Positions 55,042-64,000 of a stretch of DNA of 64,000 bases are shown here, one piece after another. This DNA comes from Klebsormidium nitens (Eukaryota; Streptophyta; Klebsormidiophyceae; Klebsormidiales; Klebsormidiaceae). Numbering within the stretch: the first letter of the stretch is position 1; the number at the start of each line of letters is the position of its first letter. The stretch is taken from contig DF237225.1 of the NCBI GenBank assembly GCA_000708835.1, positions 50,784 to 114,783 of the forward strand. Reading direction: 5' to 3'. The notes under the pieces are model-generated. The model was not told the DNA's origin. It did no database searches and saw only the letters and a list, made by a program, of their open reading frames with translations. The position numbers and the translations under genes are program-made.

Positions 55042-56605
55042 AGGCCAGATCTGCCGGCTGCATGATTTACGTAGATACACACGATTTGCAGCTCTTATGT
55101 TTGCACAAAACTTTAGATGATAAGACGGCCTTGAAGCATGAAGGGACTTGTACCACTGGTATATCAAGAACAAGGGCAGAATGTCGAATAATTGACCGGT
55201 TCGCTTCTCGGTAGATGTCCTCTCGAGAGATCTAGTCGCAAGGCGCGGCTGGACCGAGGGCAGCTTGACTCCATGGTTTGCAGACCGACTGGAACCTATA
55301 GTCGGTCCCGACTTTCGAGAAGCACGGCTTAGAAATTGCACATGTGCAAAAAGCGTGGGGCAAGTTGCTGCTGTGAGCTGAAGAAGTCGCTTCTTACTTG
55401 ATTCCAAGCTGGGAGTTTGATCGGTAGAATGTATACCCAGAATCAAGTAGACAAGCCAGCTGGCTTATGATGATCTTTGAGTGTCAGTTATTGCTCGATC
55501 TCATGTAAACCTGTGACCAGCCCGGCCGTAAGACATGGATGTAGATACCTGTCTAGTTCGCCGGACAGGACCGTCCGACGAGTCCCGCAAGGACATTTGG
55601 CCGGATCTTATGTACGGTAGTATGGGCCCATGCGAGGCTAGCTCTGTCCATGGATGACGGTGAAGACGGAAGGAGATTCCTCACCGATTTTGCCTTTTGG
55701 GACATGTCATGCAAATCCGAGCAGAACGAGGATAACCGTAGTCACGGCGGGGTGCCGCTGCGGGCCTGAGGTCAGACGGACTGTGAGTGGCTGACTCGAG
55801 TGCCACGCCGCCCGCTGCGGCTCGGTGCGGGTCACGTGCCAGGCAAGCGCAATCTCAGCGGCCCGGCGGCACCTAACCATCTGTTGAACGGCATAAAAAG
55901 GGTCCAACCAGATAGCGCCACGTGTCCCCCCGTTTCAGTTAGGCTCGCTGCCGCGCCGCGCCTAGGTCGCCTGGAATGCCCAGGCCGCCGCCAAACCGGG
56001 GCAGCAGAGGGCGCCAGTTTCGGCACCCTAACTGAGTGGGTGTTGTTACCGTCCGATCGTGGCTGAGTCGGGAGCCGCAATGATACCACCATCGATTAAC
56101 TCTCTTGGTGGTTGTAATTGTATGAAAGCAGGGCACAGAACTGCCCGACCAGCAGTTCTGGAAGCTTACTCGAACTCGGTACTCTAAGGCTTAGCATAAT
56201 ATAGAAAGGAAGAGCGACGCCACGTAAGCAGGATAAGCCGGGAGCAGAAGTTCTTGCATGTGTTAGGCATGTCCTGGGCTCGGATTTTCACCGCCGAAGC
56301 GTTGCGGAACTGTTTGCGGAAAGCGCGGAAACCATGGCGGAGAAGAGCGGAATGCGCGGAGCAAGGCAAAAGCTTGCGGTCCAAGCTTGGATGAAAGAAG
56401 AAGCACGCAAGTTGCAAGTCGTGGAAGCATCATTGGACACAAGCTAATGCGCAGTTTCGTGCAAAAGTAATTACGCGACAAAGTCAGGCCTCGTCGGCGC
56501 TCATGCGCAAGCGCAAGTCTTGAATATAAGAAAGATTGAACTGAGCACGTAAAGATTATTTTCAGTCCCTTTCACAAATGCCACCACATCTCCATAAGCC
56601 ACAGA
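55042..56605. other. Intergenic region between convergent genes
   Basis: This separates the stop codons of the B9-EF gene (+) and the receptor kinase (-). It contains one copy of dispersed repeat family B at 55873-56063. The remainder has no open frame with a recognisable domain. Confidence 0.55.
55873..56063. repeat. Dispersed repeat family B, copy 1
   Basis: The core GCCACGTGTCCCCC is followed by a GCTGCCGCGCCG block, GGCGCCAGTTT and ACTGAGTGGGTGTTGTTACC. The same blocks in the same order occur at 61885-62030, and the first part also at 62215-62325. No coding role or terminal repeats are clear. Confidence 0.7.
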
Positions 56606-59600
56606 CTATCTAGGCGTAACAAACCTCGAAGCAACCAACACCGTGCTCTGATTGTTCGCAAGTACGTTGGAGGACGAGCTCAGGCTACCCACTAACGGAG
56701 ACGATCCCTCCGAATCCCACAAATCTTCCTCTCTGAAACTCGAATCAACAACTTGTACCAGCGCCAGTTGCGAACCCACGCTTTCCATATTTGGTCTGGC
56801 AGAGGGGTCCGTTCGCAAGCAAGCCAGAGCCACATGAATGTAGTTCCGGGCTTCGTTCACGTCATAATCATTCCCAAGTTTTGGGTCGACCAGCTCCAAT
56901 ATCTTGCCCTCCCTGGTCATGTCTACGGCGATCTTGGAAAGGCGCTCCATTACTCCGGACCTGATCTGGCTCACCACCGGACGCCCGCTCACGAGCTCCA
57001 GGAAGAGCATGCCAAAACTGTACACGTCGCACTTGGGGGTCAAGAAACTCGCCCCACCATGCAGGTACTCTGGGGCCATGTATGGCACCGTCCCCTTGAC
57101 CATGGTAGAAGTCTTCCATCCCGAGTCCTGGACTAAGTGTGCGAGCCCAAAGTCGGCAATGCACGCATTCGCTATCTCGTCATCAGTAAGCAGAACGTTG
57201 GCAGCCTTGATATCCCGATGCACGATGGGTGGCCGGATGTCGTTGTGGAGGTAAATCAGCCCTCTGCAGACGCCGCGCGCAATGTTGATACGGTCAGCCC
57301 ATGACAACACCGGCTCCCCATCTCTCGGATCGTGAAGGCGTCTGTCCAGGCTCCCCCGAACAAAGTGCTCGAACACCAACAGTCTCTCCCCCCTATCCAC
57401 GCACACTCCCAGGAGAGGCACAAGGTTCTTGTGCCGGACCTTGCCAAGAGCCTCGACCTCCGCTTTCCAGGACCTCTCTTCGATGTCTTTGCGGCCAGGC
57501 CTTGACTCCAACCGTTTCACAGCGATGACCGACCCGTCCTCGAGGACACCCTTGTACACGATTCCAAACGACCCCCTTCCAATGATGTTGGTGCCGTTGA
57601 AGCTGTCAGTGCCCTTTTGCAGTTGCTTGAGAGTAAAATGCTCCTGACGAGGTTTGGAGACCGGGTGCTGGGGTGTTGTTTTCCCTAGCGTTTCGTCCTT
57701 GCCCCCTTCCTCCAATGTTGACTGTAGGCTTGACCTACGTTTCTTTTGCCGGTACAGGCAGAATAAGCTCAGGGCTGCAAGGGCCAGAAGAAGAGCTGCT
57801 CCAGCAAGAACCCCGCCTATGACGGGGCCAATAGTACCAGCAGAATCGGGTGTTGCCAAGGCTGCAATGGTTGCACGAGATCAAAAGACATGAGCCACAC
57901 CTGCTGGAGTTTTGCCAAGAATTTCTTAAAGAAAACCTTGTACAACCTCGCCTGAGCAGGCGCCCAGTCAAGTCTTCCATCAGGAGAGGCAAAGGATAGA
58001 AGGTGGCGACTTAGACCAGAACTCGGGTTTTTGCAAACAATTAACATAGTTCTAGCTCTTACATAAGCACAAAGATGCTGCTCTTACCCGGAGCAGGCCC
58101 TGGGATAGGGGCAATAGCAGGGGCAATTGGGCGGGCTGTCCCTGCAAGCACGAGCGAAGCACGACTTACATGTGGTGTGTTACAGGCATATGGAAGTGCT
58201 CATTCCCTCGGATCTCGTGAATTTCAATCAAAGAGGAGCGCTCGAGCAGTGTTGTGCGCTGTCTCTGTGACTAGGTCATAAGGGCTGATGACGCTAGAGC
58301 ACCTTCTTACCCGTGACTGCAACAAGGTTACAGTAATTTAATTCTCAAACGCAGGTCCCATTTTAGGAGTCCAGCAGGATTCTTCAGGAGACTTCGCTAG
58401 GTCACTTGACTCACACATAAGAGCCCAAGACAAGCCCACGCAAAGGAATAGCCGTTTACCTTCTGTAACAAAAACATTGCCAATAACCGGCCCATTCCCC
58501 TCCTGAGTCAAGGACGTGAAGACCAAGGTTGTGGCGGACGCGGTCGCCACGAAGTCAAACACCTTAGGCAGGTAGCCCATCTGCTCCACAGTCGTATTGG
58601 TGATGTCAAAAGTGTAGTTCTGGGTGGCCCCGGCCTTCGAGACCTGGAGCGTTTTGATGGGAGAGCCGGTAGGAGTGCCCGCCAGGTAGAAAGACACGGT
58701 GTAAGAGGACCCAGGCGTTGTGACAAAATTCTGAAAAGACAGAGGGACAAGGGTTCAGTGGTCTACATGTCCGGCCTTCAAGTACTCAACAAAAACTGCG
58801 GCTCTGGAAGCAGACAGAGAGTGACCAGATTTTTGGCTCCAAAAGCGACCGGTTCTTAACTTTTCTCCTATTCACAAGCCTAGTATGACAAACTTTATTT
58901 CCTGCCAGGGAAACTCGCTTCAAAGCTTCTAACTTTGAACCAATGCAGGCAGATCGTCCGAGGAAGTATGGCAACTCCTTGATCTTACACTGACCAAAGC
59001 GATGGCGCTCTCAGCCACTTACCACTGGTTTCCCCCCGACCATCAGACAAGCGAGTGACCGACTCTGTTCCAACTGCTTGTAACAGAGGAGAAGCTTTCA
59101 GACTCTTTGTGTGTCTATGAGAGTCTGTCTTTTTGCCACAGAATTTATGGCAATTGATGGCAATCCAAGAACCGAAGGAACCCATACTAACAGTGCTCGC
59201 AAGTGACTGACCTGCTGAATGGACCCTGCCTCGTTTCCGGAGCAGTCGAGGCTGTACGAGGCACCAGGAGGCGCTTGCCATTGCCTCGCAGAAACATAGT
59301 CAACGGTCCCAGCAGTAATAACCCAGCCAGGAATGACGTCACGTGAGCTGAACGTTGCGTAGCCGCCGGAGTTTAGAGCAGAAAACCCGGGGAGGGCAAA
59401 GTCACCATTTGTGAAGGTAGGATCTGGAGAGGAGCACGGAAGATAAGTAAAGAAAACCAAACAATTGATAATCTGGTGGGGCACTTACAAGGGGGGTTGC
59501 CCTAACCAACTCAAAAGCTTGAAAAAAGCTCCGAAAAATTCCAAGGATTCATCAATGCACCAAGCCCTCCTGCCCAAATTCCGGAATCTTCAACTGCCGG

Positions 59601-60859
59601 CAGTGGTCAAATACGTTGAATGAAAACAAAATGCACAGGCTGCTGGCTTCCTTCCTGTCGAACTTTCCGGAACATGTTTCTCATCATCGGCTTTGGATGG
59701 GTGCTTCCAATCCCCATGGGACATGAGGGATGTCCCTCCACACCAACAGATTACAATTACACAGTAAAGACAAAGGCGGCATATGGGTATGACTGCAACA
59801 GCTCCTGTCACATTTTGCCTCACCAAGTCAAGGGGTTCCCTAAGAGTCAATGTTGGACCTTTTGAACGGCCACGGCCTCAGAGTGCAAGGACTACCTCTT
59901 TCTTCCCGTAGAAAGCTGGTACTTCTCAACCAATGTTCCTAATTCACACAAATGTGACACAAATCTGCTCAACTTAAGTCCATGAGGGCCCCAAATGCTT
60001 CTTGAATAACCTACCGCCGCTTTCCTGAATCTCTCTTTCAGGACCATATGCCTAGAAAGTATGTGCAGGTACTTGCTTCAACACACTTTCCCACCTTATA
60101 ATAGGGTCCGTTCTCCAAGATGTGACCTTCCCTGGACTGATGCATTAAATGCAGTTCACAACTTTCAGATCCTCCTGATCAAAACACCAACTTGTACCTT
60201 TCTTAACCCAATGTATTCAAGTTTGACATCTCTTTAACCGCAGGGACAGAGAAGTGAGTCATGTCTGTGCACGAGAATGCCAACTTTCATTAGTGTCGTC
60301 CCAGTCTTCGCCCCAGGGCTGTCATGGCTCCCGCTGCTAATGGCTATCCTATCTGCTGCACCAAAAAGCCATAATTGAGCTTTTCAAGAGACCTGGACAA
60401 CTAAAGGACGCCAGGATAGGGAACTTACTTGCAATCTGGAGAAGTGACCTGGGGGCAGCAACTGCATGCACATATAAACTGTATTTAACAGAGAATCCAC
60501 ATTCCTTGAGAAGCGGTTTAAATCCCTCACAGGCGGATTTTCTTTTCTGCTTGTCACCCACGATCAGCCAACAATGCGGAAGGGAATTTAGGTAAGATGG
60601 GGCATTTTTTTTTGGATATTTTCAGTCACCTAACACTCTTGCAATCTATTCAATCCTGCCAGATCAAACACATTCAACCTGGTAAAGCTGTGTGTGATCA
60701 TTATGAGGCCCTCACTACAGCGTCAGATACAAACATATGCAGCTCCTCCTCATCACTAGGGTGAGGATTCGTGGCTGTCTGGAGATCTAGCTGCCAAGGC
60801 CACTTACCTGAGGAGCAGACAAGCGCCAGGAGTAATAAAAGTGCAGTGAAGACTGCCAT
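56606..60859 (-). CDS. Receptor-like kinase with DUF642-like (choice-of-anchor C type) ectodomain
   Basis: Exons 60859-60808, 59423-59212, 58730-58460, 58141-58088 and 57861-56606; all phases agree, 614 aa. Residues 1-17 are a signal peptide. The ectodomain (about 18-178) has NGDF, GYATFSSRDVIPGWVI, GTVDYVS, SLDCSGNEAGSIQQNF and VSFYLAGTP, the order seen in DUF642-like jelly-roll domains; DUF642 proteins are secreted wall proteins in plants. A short Pro/Ala linker has an exon of its own (58141-58088). The membrane span is about 210-231. The kinase has GRGSFGIVYKG (291-301), Lys312 in IAVKRLE, HRDIKAANVL (HRD 411-413), DFG (433-435) and APEYL, so all catalytic residues are present and it is an RD kinase. 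It should phosphorylate Ser/Thr at the plasma membrane; the ligand is unknown, with a wall polysaccharide inferred from DUF642. It converges on the B9-EF gene. Confidence 0.88.
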
Positions 60860-61162
60860 CAAGCTTGCTTGATAAGCAACTTCTTGGCATTCAGAAGGAG
60901 GAGTGGCGCCAATTGCCTAAAACCGCAGTAGATCGACTGGTCCCTGCAAATTCAACTACAGTTGGAGGGTGGAAGAGATTGTGAGATTTGCCCGCCATAA
61001 TCTGGCCCTGCCGTTGCGAAAAGCAGCTTTGGAGAGGACGGATACCTAACCAAAAACTGAAGCACAAACTCAAATCTGCCAGCACATGATGTCTCTGAGC
61101 GAAATTGCTTCTCGTTTGTAACAGAGGGAGAGCGCTGAAGGTTTCACTGGGTGACCGTGATG

Positions 61163-61812
61163 CAACCCAGACTCACGGCCCGTATCGAGAAAACCTCTCG
61201 TAATGCCATTTCGGTTTTACGAGCAAATCGATAGATCCGTATCGAACAAATTCATCGTATTCGGCGGCGCCGTATTGGAAGATTTGCTCGATACGCAGAA
61301 TGCCGTAATAATCGAGACATTTGCTCGATTTATGGACCGCGGTCCTTCCAGGTCTTCCGTAGTTTCAGGGGACGGGGGCCGGTTCGGACGATCTCCGCCG
61401 TCGATCCAGGGTGACCGCTGCGACCCACAAGATCGGTCCACATGACCGCCAGGATCGCGGTACATAAACGATCCCCTAGACTAGTAGTTTAGGGACCGTG
61501 GCACCCGAGTTGCAACCGGGCCCTCCCTGTGACATTAGGGTCTCGCGGGCAACCTGTGAATAACCGGGCAACCCCCTGGGACAACCGGGCCCTCCCGCCG
61601 TAGGGTTACACCACTGCGAGTGGCAACCGGGCAAGTACTTTCAGTTTTAGTTTGTGCCCGGGGCATAAAAAATTCGAAACTTTTCCCCAACAGGCGCTAC
61701 TTGAAAACGAGCGAGTTGATCGATACCCGGCCGGCCGTATCGAGCAATTTGTTCAATATGCTTCTGCTGGCAATATGAGAGGTTTTCTCTATACGGGCGT
61801 GAGTCTGGGTTG
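61163..61812. mobile_element. 650-bp element with long terminal inverted repeats
   Basis: CAACCCAGACTCACG at 61163 and its inverted partner ending at 61812 begin arms of roughly 50-60 bp that also share GAGAAAACCTCTC. Looser similarity continues inward (repeated CGTATCGA and GAGCAAAT blocks). The interior has several AACCGGGC units and no long open frame. No obvious target duplication is seen at these ends, so the superfamily is undecided. Confidence 0.7.
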
Positions 61813-61884
61813 GCTGATAAAGGTGTCTTGCGGTTCAAAATTGGCTCTAAACTAGACTGTCAGCACACTTTGTGCTTCACCAAC

Positions 61885-62030
61885 CGATGAACGGCACAAA
61901 CGTACCACTCAATTTGCGCCACGTGTCCCCCCCAGCCCGGCAAGAGTGCGACGCGACAGGTCGCTTGGCATGCCCAGCAGGGCGCCAGTTTCCGAACCCG
62001 GATTGAGTGGGTGATGTTACCGTCAAAGAA
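61885..62030. repeat. Dispersed repeat family B, copy 2
   Basis: GAACGGCACAAACG leads to GCCACGTGTCCCCC, then GGCGCCAGTTT and TGAGTGGGTGATGTTACC, colinear with 55873-56063. It is shorter in the middle. Confidence 0.7.
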
Positions 62031-62059
62031 CATTGTACCGGTCGGGGCGTTTTTTTGAG

Positions 62060-62150
62060 CGGAAATGGGGTTTCGGGGTCGCCGAAGGTGGCCCCGGGGG
62101 CCCTCACGGGGCGAAGCCCCGGGTCAGGGGGGGGCCGAAGGCCCCCTCAC
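62060..62150. repeat. Patch of GC-rich hairpins
   Basis: Three short inverted repeats with GAA-type loops lie side by side, for example GGGGCGAAGCCCC and GGGGCCGAAGGCCCC. Such hairpins are common in organelle genomes of some green algae and in phage-like terminators; in nuclear DNA the meaning is unclear. Confidence 0.55.
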
Positions 62151-62214
62151 CGAAATGAACAGCAAGACCTTGCAATAGGGTTTCAGGCCTCGAAACCCTA
62201 AATGTTAGTACTCC

Positions 62215-62325
62215 ACGATCATTCAATGGCATCAGAAAGGACCAACCGCATAACGCCACGTGTCCCCCGCTTCGATAGGATTCGCTGCCGCGCCGAAAGA
62301 TGGTCGCCCCGAAAGCCTGCAGGTC
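62215..62325. repeat. Dispersed repeat family B, copy 3 (partial)
   Basis: The blocks AAAGGACCAACCGCATAACG, GCCACGTGTCCCCC and GATTCGCTGCCGCGCCG match the first half of copy 1. The second half is absent or strongly diverged. Confidence 0.65.
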
Positions 62326-62658
62326 AGGCCAGAGGTTCGGCCCTGACCACCACAACCAGTTATGAGTTTTGCAGTCCGGACGAACAAGAGTCGCCGTCCG
62401 ACGGCGAGCAGCGCGCAACTAGGCGGTTGCAAAACAAAAGTTCTGCCTGACTCAGCAGCCTGGCTTTGGACAGACTTTGACTGCACAGACTTTTTTTCTG
62501 GAAGAACCCAATCTTAACACGCCAACTCAGCACTGTTTCTGGAAGCACCCAATCTTAGAAGGTTCTAGCTGAGCCTGCCCCGGCCACGTGAGCAGGCTGC
62601 AGGCCACGTAAGCAGGCTGCAGGTTTTTCGGACGGTCTGGGCTGGCCGGAATATAAGG

Positions 62659-62666
62659 TATAAAAG
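62659..62666 (+). promoter_or_regulatory. TATA box of the gene at 63133
   Basis: TATAAAAG at 62659 is followed about 30 bp later by a pyrimidine-rich CTCTCTCATTTCATT stretch, a plausible initiation region. The leader to 63133 would be about 440 bp and includes a four-codon upstream frame (ATGCACGCATAG at 63108). Confidence 0.6.
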
Positions 62667-63132
62667 CTCAAAAACTCTCTCATTTCATTCATTCCCAAGT
62701 AGAGCACCTACGGTTCTCAACCTCCCAAATCTTGTCGCATTTTCAGTAACACACCGCGAGTTTGGCTTAGTCGCTGACTTTTGGCCGCCGCCGCCGCCGA
62801 TTAGGGGAATTTTTCGGCTCAAAACCGAGCAATGTAGCTAGGCTAGGCTACTGCCAGTGAGTCAGTGAGTCTAGTGAGTCCGATCGAGCCCCCCGCAACG
62901 CGCCGTTTTCCCGAGTCGATTTTTAATACAGACCGTCGATCGCGACAAATTTTATCAATCGACTAGGGGTTTCGGACGCGGCCCCGTCCGACCAGTCTCC
63001 CCAAGTAATATCCGTCGTCGTAAAGACCCGGTGGTAGTCTAAACAGTCAGCTAGATTACGGTCATCATTTTTTCAAGAGGCCACAAGATTCAAACCGAGT
63101 TGCTCGTATGCACGCATAGGATCGCGACGCAC

Positions 63133-64000
63133 ATGATGGAGCATGAAGCAGCGAAAGCAACGGGCCGAGACCGGGGCCGAAAACGCAAGCTTAGTGGCGA
63201 GCAAAACGAAGAAGGGGCGACGAGCGAGCAAACAGCAAGTGGTTCCGGAGTAGTGGCCGCGGCTATCAACATCAGAACGCCCGAGACACATGATGCTAAT
63301 GTAAGATTGGCAAGCATTAGGGAACTTAGCATATGCATGCTGATGTGTTCTGCAGGTTGTGAATGACGTATATCGCACGGCACGTGTGAGGGGTGGCTTT
63401 TCTTGACACAATGTGCCATGCTTCAAGTGTACCGAGATCTTGAGGGATCCGCAAGCACCCTTCGAGCTGGCCGCCGGGCGTGTAGTTCAGTGCAGATCTA
63501 GCACGACGCTTTTGAATTATGCTTCTTTGGACGGCCTCAGGCTGCTCGTGGCACTTGTGTGATCTATTGACACGAGTGGCCTTGTGCGGCAAGTCTACCT
63601 TTCTCTCGAAAACACTTTGCTACAACCTGATAAGCGGTTGTGATGAAGGAGATTGCGATTCTGCGTGCAGCAAGTCCTCAGGTCTCAACCGCAACAATCT
63701 CAAACCGCTGCCTAAACGCAGGATTCGGACGATTCGAACAGTTCCGGGAACCAAGCATCATCGTTTGACGGTGATGATTGCGAAGGTGCTGACGACGAGA
63801 CCTCCGAGTCGGACGAAGAGGAAACTGCATCGGACCGGGAGTTGCTGGACGACTGCCCTCAGCAGGTCGACTCTGCGCACGACCACCGTCTTGCGGACCA
63901 AGAAAGAGAGATCAGATCGAGCGACATGGTGAGTTCGACCTGATCCTTGCTGCTCCGTCCTTGCAGGTTCAGTGCTTCTTATGTGGTCAGCCTGAAGCGG
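63133..64000 (+). CDS. Acidic low-complexity protein, 5' part only
   Basis: Exon 63133-63300 starts with two adjacent ATGs (63133, 63136), ends at GTAAGA and is joined in phase 0 to exon 63722-63928, which ends at GTGAGT; the gene runs off the window. The first exon encodes a basic patch (GRDRGRKRKL, possibly a nuclear signal) followed by Ser/Thr/Glu-rich sequence. The second is strongly acidic (DDETSESDEEE). No domain is recognisable in the 125 visible codons. A nuclear protein is a reasonable inference; a transposon-derived protein is an alternative. Confidence 0.6.

Larger units (their letters stand above)
60860..63132. other. Intergenic region between divergent genes, rich in repeats
   Basis: This holds the upstream region of the receptor kinase (-), an inverted-repeat element (61163-61812), two copies of repeat family B, a GC-rich hairpin patch (62060-62150) and the promoter and 5' leader of the gene starting at 63133. 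Short direct repeats occur at 62488-62560 (TCTGGAAG..ACCCAATCTTA, twice) and 62582-62622 (GGCCACGTRAGCAGGCTGCAG, twice). Confidence 0.6.

Noticed and set aside
1-64000. tRNA and rRNA genes
   Set aside because: Scattered GTTCGAA-like boxes were seen (for example near 10263 and 49257), but none had matching A-box spacing or a cloverleaf. No rRNA-like sequence was seen.

Overview
The window is nuclear DNA of a green plant in the streptophyte lineage. The genes are split by many short to medium introns with GT-AG borders, and the families are plant-type: a GH10 xylanase with a CBM22-like module, an ABCG transporter of the Arabidopsis ABCG24/ABCG28 type, a receptor-like kinase, and a C2H2 finger of the QALGGH type. 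A B9-domain (ciliary transition zone) protein implies an organism that still makes flagellated cells. Compact spacing (about ten gene models in 64 kb) and roughly even base composition would suit a charophyte alga such as Klebsormidium, but a bryophyte cannot be excluded. The species call is inference.

Layout. 1-3936 (+): 3' part of an MPPED-type metallophosphoesterase gene in which most metal ligands are substituted. 5270-13675 (-): GH10 xylanase, convergent with the first gene; its signal-peptide exon was not found. 15860-17677 (+): F-box/LRR pseudogene. 19302-33013 (-): a complete 20-exon ABCG transporter of about 1,140 aa, with a mitochondrial nad5 fragment in one intron. 33.0-38.0 kb: no convincing gene, but a cluster of inverted-repeat elements including a hAT-like MITE and a perfect 57-bp palindrome. 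37987-39204 (-) and 39564-41578 (+): a head-to-head pair encoding a four-module CxxC zinc protein and an enoyl-CoA hydratase/isomerase-type enzyme, both with presequence-like N-termini. 43816-46616 (-): long disordered protein ending in one C2H2 finger. 49527-55041 (+): B9D2-like domain joined to four EF-hands. 56606-60859 (-): receptor kinase with a DUF642-like ectodomain. 61.1-62.4 kb: more repeats. 63133 to the end (+): 5' part of an acidic protein gene.

The most unusual signal is structural. In three genes (GH10, ABCG, B9-EF) short stretches spanning exon/intron junctions are repeated inside the adjacent intron, typically about 120-180 bp away. They occur as one to three extra copies that become more diverged with distance from the real exon. 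They lie on donor sides and acceptor sides, and sometimes on both sides of the same intron or exon. These 'splice-junction echoes' look like local tandem duplications that lengthen introns.

Exon models were built by hand: open frame, splice consensus, phase agreement and remembered family motifs. No alignment or database search was run. Residue positions refer to these models.
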